A program made the position numbers and the translations under genes. 33,355 nucleotides of DNA from NCBI GenBank assembly GCA_029263615.1, contig JAJUFT010000025.1:1-33355 (forward strand), read 5' to 3'. How positions within the stretch are numbered: the stretch's first letter is position 1; the number at the start of each line of letters is the position of its first letter. Positions 8,332-16,601 of this stretch are shown piece after piece. This DNA comes from Alcaligenaceae bacterium. Lineage in GTDB: Bacteria > Pseudomonadota > Gammaproteobacteria > Burkholderiales > Burkholderiaceae_B. Below the pieces are notes generated by a model. That model searched no databases. It was not told where the DNA came from and was given only the letters and a program-made list of their open reading frames with translations.

Positions 8332-9323
8332 AGTTCACCCGTTATCTGATTCCCGCCCTCACTGCGCTGGCCTTGTCCACGCAGGCCTATGCCGCCGAAA
8401 AGCTGCGTGTGGGCTATTTGCGCGTGATGGACGACGCGCAGGCGATTGCCGCCTATGAAGGCGGTCTCTATAAGAAGCACGGGCTGGACGTGGAGCTGGT
8501 CGAATTCAGCTCCGGCACCGACCTCATCAAGGCCATTGTGGGCGGCCAGCTGGACACCGGGGTGCTGGGGTTCACGAACGCGGCCTCCTGGTCGTCGCGC
8601 GGGGCCGATCTCAAGGTGGTGGGCGGCGCCCAGCATGGATTCCACGCCATCGTGGTGCGGGAAGATTCCGGCATCAAGACCGTGGCAGACCTCAAGGGCA
8701 AGACCCTCGCATCGCAACGGGAAGGCAGCACCGCAGACACTGTCCTGCGTGGCGTGGTGCTCAAGGACGCCGGTCTGGAGCCCGGCGACGTGAACGTGCT
8801 GGGCGTGAGCCCGCAGGTCGCGGTGCAGTCGCTGGTCGGCAATCGCGTCGAAGCGGCTTTCCTGTTCGAACCGCAGGCCCGCATTGCCCAACTGGTGGCC
8901 CCCACGCGCCAGATCTATGAAATTGGCGAGGTCTGGCCCTTCCCGTGCATGGTGGTGATCACCTCGGGCGAAGTGCTGAAGGAACGCAAGGAGGCCGTCT
9001 GGAAGTCGCTGGACGCGCAACGCGACGCCATCGAACTGCTTGAGAATCAGCCCGATGAGGCCGCCAAGCTGATCGCGTCCTACTTCATTGCCGAGCCCAC
9101 GCTCAAGACCCTGGACGGCAAGGAAATTCCGCGCGAACAGGTCATCAGTGACGCCATCAAGAGTCAGACCTTCAGCCCCATCCTGACCCCTCAGGAAATT
9201 GAACGCATGCAGGAAATTGCCGACATCATGCAGTCTCAGGGTTCGCTCAAGACCCGCGATGGTGGGCGCTTCGATGTCTCGAAGATCGTCGACCTCGAGT
9301 GGCAGCAAGCCCGCAACCTGTAA
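8328..9323 (+). CDS. ABC transporter periplasmic solute-binding protein, NMT1/SsuA/TauA type
   Basis: A 331-residue exported receptor with a signal peptide of about 22 residues (MKFTRYLIPALTALALSTQAYA, cleaved before AEKLRVGYL). The mature part shows the NMT1/THI5-like pattern: AYEGGLYKKHGLDVELVEF, a GGQLDTGVLG loop, DLKGKTLASQREGS and NRVEAAFLFEPQA. The family binds sulfonates, taurine, nitrate, aromatic sulfonates or thiamine precursors, and the substrate cannot be told from the sequence. ATG 8328 overlaps the ATPase stop by 4 nt. A strong hairpin followed by TTTT lies between this gene and its permease, so the receptor is probably made in excess over the membrane component, as expected for a binding protein. 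Confidence 0.88.
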   Translation: MKFTRYLIPALTALALSTQAYAAEKLRVGYLRVMDDAQAIAAYEGGLYKKHGLDVELVEFSSGTDLIKAIVGGQLDTGVLGFTNAASWSSRGADLKVVGGAQHGFHAIVVREDSGIKTVADLKGKTLASQREGSTADTVLRGVVLKDAGLEPGDVNVLGVSPQVAVQSLVGNRVEAAFLFEPQARIAQLVAPTRQIYEIGEVWPFPCMVVITSGEVLKERKEAVWKSLDAQRDAIELLENQPDEAAKLIASYFIAEPTLKTLDGKEIPREQVISDAIKSQTFSPILTPQEIERMQEIADIMQSQGSLKTRDGGRFDVSKIVDLEWQQARNL

Positions 9324-9350
9324 TCCTGGAACCCTGACTCCCTGGAACCC

Positions 9351-9376
9351 CGGGCCGCCCCGCCGCGGCCCGTTTT
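9351..9376 (+). terminator. Intra-operon terminator/attenuator hairpin
   Basis: CGGGCCGC (9351-9358) pairs perfectly with GCGGCCCG (9365-9372) around a 6-nt loop and is followed directly by TTTT (9373-9376). It sits between the solute-binding protein and permease genes of one operon, so it probably gives partial termination or protects the 3' end of the upstream mRNA rather than ending the operon. Confidence 0.6.
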
Positions 9377-9387
9377 GACTGAAGCTG

Positions 9388-10161
9388 ATGAGTACACAGA
9401 AGCAATTGTCCCGGCCCCTCAAGCAAGCGGCCATGGGTGTGGCCGTCCTGGTGATCCTTCTGATCTGGCAATCGGCCGCCTGGTCGCTGCCGGACTTTCT
9501 CATGCCCGATGTGAGCGACGTCGTGCGCCGGCTGGGCGAGGATATCGCCTCGGGCGACTTTCGGGCAGCGCTGGCCGGCAGTCTGACGCGGCTCGGGCTG
9601 GGTTATGGCTTCGCCTTGCTGTTCGGGGTGGGCTTCGGCCTGATCGGGGCCTTGCTGTTTTTCTTCCGAGAAGTGCTCAAGAACGCCATCATCATTCTGC
9701 AATCCATTCCTTCCATTGCCTGGGTGCCGCTGTTCCTCATCATGATGGGCTTCGGCAACATGCCGATCATCGTGGTCATTGCGCTGTCGGCTTTCTTTCC
9801 TGCAGCGCTGTCGGTCATGAATGCCACCGAAAGTGTCCTGGCCGTGCACGTTTCGGCCGCGCGCGTCATGGGTGCCTCGCGCTGGGCCATGGTGCGCCGT
9901 GTCTACCTGCCTGCCGTGATGCCGGAACTGATCACCGGCGCGCAGCTGGCCTTCGGTAATGCCTGGCGGGCACTGATCTCGGCGGAAATGCTGATCGGTT
10001 TCGGCCAGGGTCTGGGGCGCACACTGGCCTACTCGGGGGAGACCGCCGACATGCTGGGCGTGATGTCCAACATCCTGACCATTGCCGTTCTGGCCACCCT
10101 GATCGATCAGGTCCTGCTGGAAAACCTCAAGCGCAAGGTGCTGCGGTATCAATATGTCTGA
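9388..10161 (+). CDS. ABC transporter permease, TauC/SsuC type
   Basis: A 257-residue inner-membrane permease with about six transmembrane segments, the first near residues 15-33 (MGVAVLVILLIWQSAAW). The BPD_transp_1 domain includes the cytoplasmic EAA-like loop SAARVMGASRWAMVRRVYLP, which docks the ATPase, and the family segment SIPSIAWVPLFLIMMGFG. It forms the channel for the importer encoded by the two preceding genes. ATG 9388 follows a spacer with a terminator-like hairpin, and no strong ribosome-binding site was seen. The end overlaps the start of the next gene by 8 nt, tying that gene into the operon. Confidence 0.88.
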   Translation: MSTQKQLSRPLKQAAMGVAVLVILLIWQSAAWSLPDFLMPDVSDVVRRLGEDIASGDFRAALAGSLTRLGLGYGFALLFGVGFGLIGALLFFFREVLKNAIIILQSIPSIAWVPLFLIMMGFGNMPIIVVIALSAFFPAALSVMNATESVLAVHVSAARVMGASRWAMVRRVYLPAVMPELITGAQLAFGNAWRALISAEMLIGFGQGLGRTLAYSGETADMLGVMSNILTIAVLATLIDQVLLENLKRKVLRYQYV

Positions 10162-10972
10162 GTCCATGAAGCGCGGGCGTGCGAGGGCGCGCCGCTGGGG
10201 TCTGGCGATGGCGCTGCTGGCTGCCATGCTTCCCCTGACGGATCGAGTGACGGCCGAGCCGGCGCCCGTGGTGCTGGGCATGCACTATGTGGCGCCGCCG
10301 CACGTTCCTGGTGCCAAGGTCCGCACACCGGAAGGCCTGGCACCGGTGCTGGCCGAGCGTCTGGCGAAGGCGCTGCCACTCCGAACCAGGGTGGTTTCCC
10401 CCGACGCGGTCCTGACGCAGAAGGAGAAGGCGGAGAAGGCCCCGGCTGACCTTTATCTGCTTCCCCTGAGTGCAGAGGACGCCCGCCGCGTGAAGGGACA
10501 CGTCATTCCCACGGGATACCGCGCCGGCATCATGGCCATCATGCGTACCGATACCGATATTCACGCCTGGGAAGACCTTCGTGACCGGACCGTCTGCCTA
10601 GCCGAAGGCAGTGGCCTGACGGGGCAACTGGCGGCCCGCCACGGGGCCCGTGAGATCGTGACGCGGGCCCCCGCCGATGCCTTGCTGAAGCTGCGCATTG
10701 GCGAGTGCGATGCAAGCGTCCATGATTCCACGCTGCTGGAAGCGCTGCTGCAATTCCCCGAATGGCAGAAATTCTCGGCGCGGCTGCCCGTCCTGGACGA
10801 ACGCGATCTGTCCTTCATCGTGCCGGATTCTTCTGCGGCCCCGACCGAGGTGCTGCAACATCACGTTCAGGCGTGGCAGGAAGGTGGCGTGCTTGCCCAG
10901 CTGACCGAGCAGGCTGCACGGGACATCGCCTTCGAGGTGTATATGGACCAGGAAGTGCCGGACTGCCACTGA
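10154..10972 (+). CDS. Exported family-3-like solute-binding protein, substrate unknown
   Basis: A 272-residue protein with a twin-basic, hydrophobic N-terminus (RRWGLAMALLAAMLPL) and a likely signal-peptidase site near residue 34 (VTA before EPAP). The body resembles the amino-acid-type (family 3) binding fold: ADLYLLPLS, GYRAGIMAIMRTDTDI, WEDLRDRTVCLAEGSGLTG, a second-lobe segment LLKLRIGECDASVHDSTLLEA, and FIVPDS. Its start overlaps the permease stop by 8 nt, so it is the fourth gene of the operon. A second receptor of a different family in an NMT1-type importer operon is unusual; it may be an alternative receptor or a periplasmic accessory. The assignment as a binding protein is inference from fold-like motifs. 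Confidence 0.65.
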   Translation: MSESMKRGRARARRWGLAMALLAAMLPLTDRVTAEPAPVVLGMHYVAPPHVPGAKVRTPEGLAPVLAERLAKALPLRTRVVSPDAVLTQKEKAEKAPADLYLLPLSAEDARRVKGHVIPTGYRAGIMAIMRTDTDIHAWEDLRDRTVCLAEGSGLTGQLAARHGAREIVTRAPADALLKLRIGECDASVHDSTLLEALLQFPEWQKFSARLPVLDERDLSFIVPDSSAAPTEVLQHHVQAWQEGGVLAQLTEQAARDIAFEVYMDQEVPDCH

Positions 10973-10998
10973 GTGGATTCCGCTCAACCCACGTGGAC

Positions 10999-11030
10999 GG
11001 GGAGGAGCGGGACAGGGGAGGAGCGGGACT
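10999..11030 (+). repeat. 16-bp tandem direct repeat upstream of the sodium symporter
   Basis: GGGGAGGAGCGGGACA (10999-11014) is followed at once by GGGGAGGAGCGGGACT (11015-11030), 15 of 16 identical. It lies just upstream of a TACAAT -10 candidate (11036-11041) and 41 bp before the symporter start. Confidence 0.8.
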
Positions 11031-11035
11031 CGAAT

Positions 11036-11041
11036 TACAAT
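11036..11041 (+). promoter_or_regulatory. Candidate -10 element for the sodium symporter gene
   Basis: TACAAT ends 29 nt before the ATG and would give a 5' leader of about 23 nt containing GGAG (11068 region upstream). The -35 position would fall inside the tandem repeat, where no good TTGACA match is seen. Confidence 0.35.
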
Positions 11042-11070
11042 GGGGCTTTCCTCTGACGGAGCAGAGTCCC

Positions 11071-12418
11071 ATGACGACTTCTGCACAACGCGACGGCTTT
11101 ACTTCCACACTCGGGGTACTGGCCGCTACGCTCGGCTCGGCCGTCGGCCTGGGCAATATCTGGAAATTCCCGGCCCTCACGGGCGCCAATGGCGGCGCTG
11201 GTTTCCTTCTTGTTTACCTGTTCGCGACGCTGCTGGTCGGTCTGCCGGTCATGATCGCGGAAATCACCTTGGGGCGCCGTGCACGCGCCAACCCCATCGC
11301 CGCCCTGAAGGGCATGGCGCCGGGCAGGCCGTGGTGGCTGGTCGGGGTGTCGGGCATGGTGGCAGCCTTCATGATCATGGCCTTCTATTCCGAGGTGGTC
11401 GCCTGGGTGTTCGCCTACGTGTGGAAATCGCTGGAAGGCTCGGCCCTGAGCAGCGACGCCGCGGTCACCGAAGGGGCTTTTGCGGCGCTGGTCGCCAGCC
11501 CCTGGCAATCCCTGATCTGGCAATGGGTGGTGCTGCTGCTCATTGGCGGCATTCTGTTGCGCGGCGTGGCGCGCGGTATCGAGGCCGTCACCAAGCGGCT
11601 CATGCCCCTGCTGTTTCTGCTGCTGGCCGCGCTGTGCGTGTTCAGTCTGACCCTGGACGGGGCGCGCGAAGGCCTGGCCTTTCTCTTCAGCCCGGATTTT
11701 TCCCGGGTGAATGCCGGGGTCGTCCTGACCGCCGTCGGGCTGGCCTTTTTCAAGATGTCGATCGGCATGGGCACCATGATGACCTATGGCAGCTACTTCC
11801 GTGCTGATCAGAACATCCCTCAGACGGCGGCCCGCGTCATGTGTGCCGATCTGGCGGTTTCGCTGCTGGCGGGCATCGCCATTTTCCCTGCGGTCTTCAC
11901 ATTCGGCTTCGAACCGACCGCCGGGCCGTCGCTGGTTTTCATCACCCTGCCGGCCGTGTTCGCGCAGCTTCCCTTCGGCCAGGGGCTGATGTTCGTCTTC
12001 TTCGTACTCACCTCCATCGCCGCCATTGGCGCCATGCTGTCCCTGCTGGAAGTGCCGGTGCTGGTACTGCATGAACGCCTGGGCATGAAGCGGTCGAACG
12101 CCATTGCCGTGTGCGTGCTGATCGTCGGGGTGCTGGGGGCCGGGTGTGCCTTGTCCATGAATCTGCTGGCCGACTGGCGGGTCCAGGGCCGGAATCTCTT
12201 CGACCTGATGGACTTCCTGTCATCCAACGTGCTGCTGCCTCTGGGCGGCATCCTGATCGCCCTGTTCACGGGCTGGGTCTGGGGCAGGGATGCCTTCAGC
12301 AGAGCGGTCTCCAACGAGGGCAGCCTGGACAACCGCCGTCTGGCGGGCGGCCTGGTGCTGATTCTGCGCTATGTGTCGCCCCTGCTGATCTTCATCGTCA
12401 TGCTCAATGGGCTGGGCT

Positions 12419-12426
<8 letters not shown>
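11071..12426 (+). CDS. Sodium-dependent transporter, neurotransmitter:sodium symporter (SNF) family
   Basis: A 451-residue inner-membrane protein with 11-12 predicted membrane segments. The first helix carries the family hallmark GSAVGLGNIWKFP (about residues 17-29), which contributes the sodium and substrate sites in LeuT/MhsT, followed by NGGAGFLLVYL. The segment AVGLAFFKMSIGMGTMMTYGSY corresponds to the family's sixth to seventh helix region. Bacterial members import amino acids with sodium; specificity cannot be read here. The start is ATG 11071, where family similarity begins. The last 8 nt overlap tail to tail with the serine acetyltransferase gene, so there is no room for a separate terminator. 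Confidence 0.9.
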
Positions 12427-13369
<943 letters not shown>

Positions 13370-13390
13370 GGGTCGGTTACCTGCGTAAGC

Positions 13391-14218
13391 TCAGGAAAAT
13401 GAGTGAATCATAGCAATCGGGGCGTCGGCGTCGCCACCGGGTGTCAAGGGGGCGGCCACTTCAAAGCAGGAGAAGAAGCGCTCCAGGTCGGCCGGGTTGC
13501 CCTCAAGGCGGCACTCTCCCGCTGCCAGCGCACTCTGCAGCGGCTGCTTGCCGTAGGCCAGTCTGAGCACGACCACGGGGTCGGCATGGAGCACGGCGCT
13601 GGCCCAGCCCCCGGCCTCGGCCGGATGGCAGGGGGGTGCGCCCCGCGCCACGGCGAGGCTCTGCCGGGCGATCGCCAGATGGTAGGCGTGGTCGCCCATG
13701 ACCAGGGTGACCCGGCAATCGGGCCCCGTTGCGCGCTCGGGGACGAACATCGCTTTGAAGGAAAGCGCCATGGCGTCGGCCGTCAAGGGCCGGCCGCGCA
13801 CGAAACCCGGTGAACGAACGCCCCATTTGAGCAGTTCCAGCAAGGCGCTTTCCAGTTGCATGCCCCAGGGAGTCAGGGCGTAGACGCGGCACGCGGCGGG
13901 CGGCTGAAGCTGGCGGCGCTCCAGCACACCGGCCGCTTCCAGGTCGGCCAGGCGCTGGCTCAGCACATTGGGGCTGATGCCTGTCAGGTTCTGGCGCAGG
14001 TCCGAAAAGCGCCGCGGGCCGAGGAGGAGCTCGCGCACCACGAGCAATGCCCAGCGTTCGCCCACGAGATCCAGCGCATGCGCTGCGGCACAGCCATCGT
14101 CATAGCTGCGCCGGGTTCGCGGTGCAGGATCTGCACGTGTGGCAGGGCGATGCGCGGGCAGCGAAGTGGCCGGCCGCGAGGACTTGCGCGTTTTTCTGGC
14201 AAGGTTGGGACTCTTCAT
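13391..14218 (-). CDS. HxlR-family winged-helix regulator with C-terminal extension
   Basis: A 275-residue DNA-binding protein. After a basic, low-complexity N-terminus of about 35 residues comes an HxlR winged helix at about 40-130: GERWALLVVRELLLGPRRFS, DLRQNLTGISPNVLSQRLADL and AAGVLERR. HxlR proteins usually end near residue 110-150; here a further 130 residues, somewhat like an SCP2-type ligand pocket, may bind an effector. It faces the SnoaL/VOC gene across a 152-bp spacer holding a 40-bp dyad, so it probably controls that gene and itself. The start ATG 14218 has no Shine-Dalgarno; TATACT lies exactly 6 nt upstream, a leaderless layout. Confidence 0.85.
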   Translation of the reverse strand: MKSPNLARKTRKSSRPATSLPAHRPATRADPAPRTRRSYDDGCAAAHALDLVGERWALLVVRELLLGPRRFSDLRQNLTGISPNVLSQRLADLEAAGVLERRQLQPPAACRVYALTPWGMQLESALLELLKWGVRSPGFVRGRPLTADAMALSFKAMFVPERATGPDCRVTLVMGDHAYHLAIARQSLAVARGAPPCHPAEAGGWASAVLHADPVVVLRLAYGKQPLQSALAAGECRLEGNPADLERFFSCFEVAAPLTPGGDADAPIAMIHSFS

Positions 14219-14224
14219 GGGCAG

Positions 14225-14230
14225 AGTATA
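14225..14230 (-). promoter_or_regulatory. -10 element of the HxlR regulator gene, leaderless layout
   Basis: On the minus strand TATACT (five of six consensus positions) is followed by CTGCCC and then the ATG, placing the expected transcription start on the A of ATG. No Shine-Dalgarno exists. The dyad at 14237-14276 covers the -35 side, consistent with autoregulation. Confidence 0.5.
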
Positions 14231-14236
14231 GAGGCA

Positions 14237-14276
14237 TAGTCCTGAAATACACTTTGTTAGTATTAATTTAGGACTA
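14237..14276. promoter_or_regulatory. Dyad operator candidate between hxlR-like and SnoaL/VOC genes
   Basis: TAGTCCT (14237-14243) and AGGACTA (14270-14276) are perfect inverted arms. Internal parts GAAATAC and GTATTAATTT continue the symmetry imperfectly. The site is AT-rich compared with its surroundings and lies between the -10 elements of the two divergent genes, where an HxlR dimer could repress both. Confidence 0.55.
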
Positions 14277-14282
14277 AAGCGC

Positions 14283-14288
14283 TATAGT
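14283..14288 (+). promoter_or_regulatory. Candidate -10 element for the SnoaL/VOC gene
   Basis: TATAGT matches the -10 consensus at five of six positions and lies immediately downstream of the dyad, so a repressor bound there would cover its -35 region. It predicts a 5' leader of about 75 nt. Confidence 0.4.
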
Positions 14289-14370
14289 GGGTAGACCGGA
14301 TCCACTGCCGCAGTCGCCATGTCGCTTTCTTTTTTCTGTGGCAGCCCTTTCCCCCGGTGAGGAGACTTGC

Positions 14371-15312
14371 ATGGACAGGAATGTTGAAACGGTGAACCCC
14401 CAGACTGAAATCATGGCTCTGTACCAGCAGTGGCTGGCGGCGGTGCGCAAGAAGGATGTCAACGCCATCGTGGCTTGCTATACGGACGACGTGCTGGCTT
14501 TCGATGCCATCATGACCCTCCAGTTCAAAGGCAAGCAGGCCTACCGTGATCATTGGCAGCAATGCATGGACTTTTGCCCGGCCGGCGACAAGGAGATGAT
14601 CTTCGAGTTGCATCAGCTGAACGTGCAGGCACACGGCGACACGGCCTACTCCCATGCCCTGACGCGTTGCGGCTTCAAGGAAGGGGAAAAGATCGATGCC
14701 TCCTGGATGCGCATGAGCTCCGGTCTGCGGCGTGAAAACGGCCAGTGGAAGATTGCGCACGAACACTTTTCTGCGCCGGTGGAAATGCCTTCGGGCAAGG
14801 CCATGTTCTATCTGACCCCGGATGAAGCGCCGGGCGTTCGGCCGGTTCCACAGGGCATGTCGACGGTGACGCCCCACCTGGTGTGCAAGGATGCGCGCGC
14901 CGCGATGGACTTCTACCGGCGGGCGTTTGGCGCGATGGACATGCCGCAGGGCACGCTCGAACTGGATGGTGCATTTCTGCACGGGGAGCTCATGATTGGC
15001 GATTCCGTGGTGATGATTGCCGAAGAAAACGAGCAGTGCGGCAGTGTTAGTCCCAGCACCCTGAAGAATACGACGGTGAGCCTGCATCTGTACTTTCCCG
15101 ATGTCGATCAGGCTTTTCAGAAAGCGGTGAAGGCGGGCGCAAAAGTCATGCTGGAGCCCACGGAAATGTTCTGGGGCGATCGCTTCGCGGTGGTGGAGGA
15201 CCCGGAAGGGCATCGCTGGTCCCTGGCCACCCACGTTCGAGATCTGACGCCCGAGCAGGTCAACCAGGAGGCACGCGAATTCATGGCCCAGATGGCCCAG
15301 ATGGCCAAGTGA
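14371..15312 (+). CDS. SnoaL-like (NTF2 fold) / VOC (PhnB-like) two-domain protein
   Basis: A 313-residue fusion. Residues about 12-135 form an NTF2-like/SnoaL domain (LYQQWLAAVRKKDVNAIVAC, YTDDVLAFDA, ending RRENGQWKIAHEHFS). Residues about 165-290 form a vicinal-oxygen-chelate domain of the PhnB/glyoxalase-like type (TPHLVCKDARAAMDFYRRAFG, DVDQAFQKAVKAGAKV, then FWGDRFAVVEDPEGHRWSLA and THVRDLTPEQ). Each domain occurs alone in stress, polyketide or degradation contexts; the joint function is unknown. ATG 14371 is preceded by GAGGAG. The C-terminus contains a 9-bp tandem repeat giving MAQMAQMAK. The divergent HxlR regulator and the dyad suggest induction by a reactive or aromatic compound (inference). 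A strong bidirectional terminator follows. Confidence 0.85.
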   Translation: MDRNVETVNPQTEIMALYQQWLAAVRKKDVNAIVACYTDDVLAFDAIMTLQFKGKQAYRDHWQQCMDFCPAGDKEMIFELHQLNVQAHGDTAYSHALTRCGFKEGEKIDASWMRMSSGLRRENGQWKIAHEHFSAPVEMPSGKAMFYLTPDEAPGVRPVPQGMSTVTPHLVCKDARAAMDFYRRAFGAMDMPQGTLELDGAFLHGELMIGDSVVMIAEENEQCGSVSPSTLKNTTVSLHLYFPDVDQAFQKAVKAGAKVMLEPTEMFWGDRFAVVEDPEGHRWSLATHVRDLTPEQVNQEAREFMAQMAQMAK

Positions 15313-15372
15313 CGTTGCGGCGGAGGGTGCGCGCCCTTGCCAACTTGAGGGCGCGCAGCGCAGCTCTGCAGC

Positions 15373-15410
15373 AAAAAACAGAGGCGGCCACACTGGCCGC
15401 CTCTTTCTTT
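15373..15410. terminator. Bidirectional intrinsic terminator
   Basis: An 11-bp perfect stem (15380-15390 with 15394-15404), loop CAC, has A6 at 15373-15378 on the left and TTCTTT at 15405-15410 on the right. It therefore ends transcripts of both the SnoaL/VOC gene (plus) and the BASS carrier (minus), which converge here. Confidence 0.85.
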
Positions 15411-15427
15411 GAGGGCGCATGCCGCGC

Positions 15428-16402
15428 TTATTCCGCGGGTGCGCTCACCGGGGCGGACGTGTGGGCCGCGCCGCCATCATTCTTGAAGCGCTGGAACAGC
15501 GTGGCAGCGATCGGTCCGCTGATGTTGTGCCAGACGCTGAAGATGGCACTGGGGACGGCCGCCAGGGGCGAGAAGTGCACGGAGGCCAGTGCAGCGCCCA
15601 GGCCGGAGTTCTGCATGCCGACCTCGATCGAGAGCGTCTTGCGCTGCGCAACGTTGAAGCCAAACAGCTTCGCCAGGACGTAGCCGATAAGCAGCCCCAG
15701 GCCATTGTGCAGGACGACCACACCGAAGATCAGCAGGCCGGAGGTTGCAATCCGTTCCTGATTGCCGGCGACCACGGCCGCTACGATGGCCACGATCGCC
15801 ACGACGGACACCAGGGGCAGCACGTCCACGCAGGCCTTGACGCGCTTGCCCAGCAGATACTGGGCGATCACGCCCAGCACGATGGGCAGAATGACGACCT
15901 GGACGATCGACCAGAACATGGCGGCGGCGCTGACTTCCAGCCAGGCGCTGGCCAGCAGGTAGATGAGCGCGGGCGTGACTACGGGTGCCAGCAGGGTGGT
16001 GACGGAGGTGATGGCAACCGACAGGGCGACGTCGCCGCGCGCCAGGTAGGTCATCACGTTGGAGGCGGTGCCTCCGGGGCAGCACCCCACCAGAATGACG
16101 CCAATGGCAATTTCCGGCGGCAGCGCCAGCATCTTGCACAGCAGCCAGGCCAGACCGGGCATGATGATGAACTGGCCGAGCACGCCGATCAGCACGGTGA
16201 GCGGGCGGCGGCCGACTTCAGCGAAGTCGTCCTTGGAAAGCGTCAGACCCATGCCGAACATGATGATGCCCAGCAGCGTCACGACGTACGGACCGATCCA
16301 TTTGAACTGGTCAGGGAAATAAAAGGCGAGAAAAGCAAAAAGCAGCGTCCAGACGGCAAAAGTCCTGCCGATGAACTGGCTCAGGCGAGCGAGGGCCTGC
16401 AT
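15428..16402 (-). CDS. Bile acid:sodium symporter (BASS/SBF) family transporter
   Basis: A 324-residue inner-membrane carrier with 9-10 predicted membrane segments. Family features include the early segment [16 protein letters not shown], the crossover motif [23 protein letters not shown] near the middle, and a second crossover [13 protein letters not shown]. Bacterial members carry sodium with bile acids, pyruvate, pantothenate-like or other organic anions; the substrate is unknown. The start is ATG 16402, preceded by AAGGA at 8 nt; the upstream in-frame reading has no membrane character and runs through a terminator. The C-terminus is a short Ala/Pro-rich tail. It is isolated between the bidirectional terminator and the recJ terminator, so it is a single-gene unit. 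Confidence 0.88.
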   Translation of the reverse strand: MQALARLSQFIGRTFAVWTLLFAFLAFYFPDQFKWIGPYVVTLLGIIMFGMGLTLSKDDFAEVGRRPLTVLIGVLGQFIIMPGLAWLLCKMLALPPEIAIGVILVGCCPGGTASNVMTYLARGDVALSVAITSVTTLLAPVVTPALIYLLASAWLEVSAAAMFWSIVQVVILPIVLGVIAQYLLGKRVKACVDVLPLVSVVAIVAIVAAVVAGNQERIATSGLLIFGVVVLHNGLGLLIGYVLAKLFGFNVAQRKTLSIEVGMQNSGLGAALASVHFSPLAAVPSAIFSVWHNISGPIAATLFQRFKNDGGAAHTSAPVSAPAE

Positions 16403-16506
16403 GATGGGATCCTTGTGAAACGAAAACGGAATGATTTCGGCCACCGGTGTCCTGGCCGCAGGATGGTGCGGGGAGGGCGGATGGACGCACGGGGGTGGGG
16501 TGCGCC

Positions 16507-16537
16507 AAAAACAAAGCGTCGCCGCTTCGGCGACGCT
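16507..16537 (-). terminator. Intrinsic terminator of the recJ transcript
   Basis: A perfect 10-bp stem (16515-16524 with 16528-16537) with a 3-nt loop is followed on the minus strand by TTGTTTTT. It lies 65 nt beyond the recJ stop and upstream of the BASS gene, separating the two same-strand units. Confidence 0.85.
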
Positions 16538-16601
16538 GGGTAGCGTGTAAACCCTTATTCTACTACGCTCTCTATTGTGATATGTAACACGCGCCCGGGC
16601 G

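Noticed and set aside
15419-16543. A 374-codon plus-strand frame opposite the BASS carrier.
   Set aside because: It crosses two terminators and gives a His/Gln/Asp-rich product typical of antisense membrane-protein genes.
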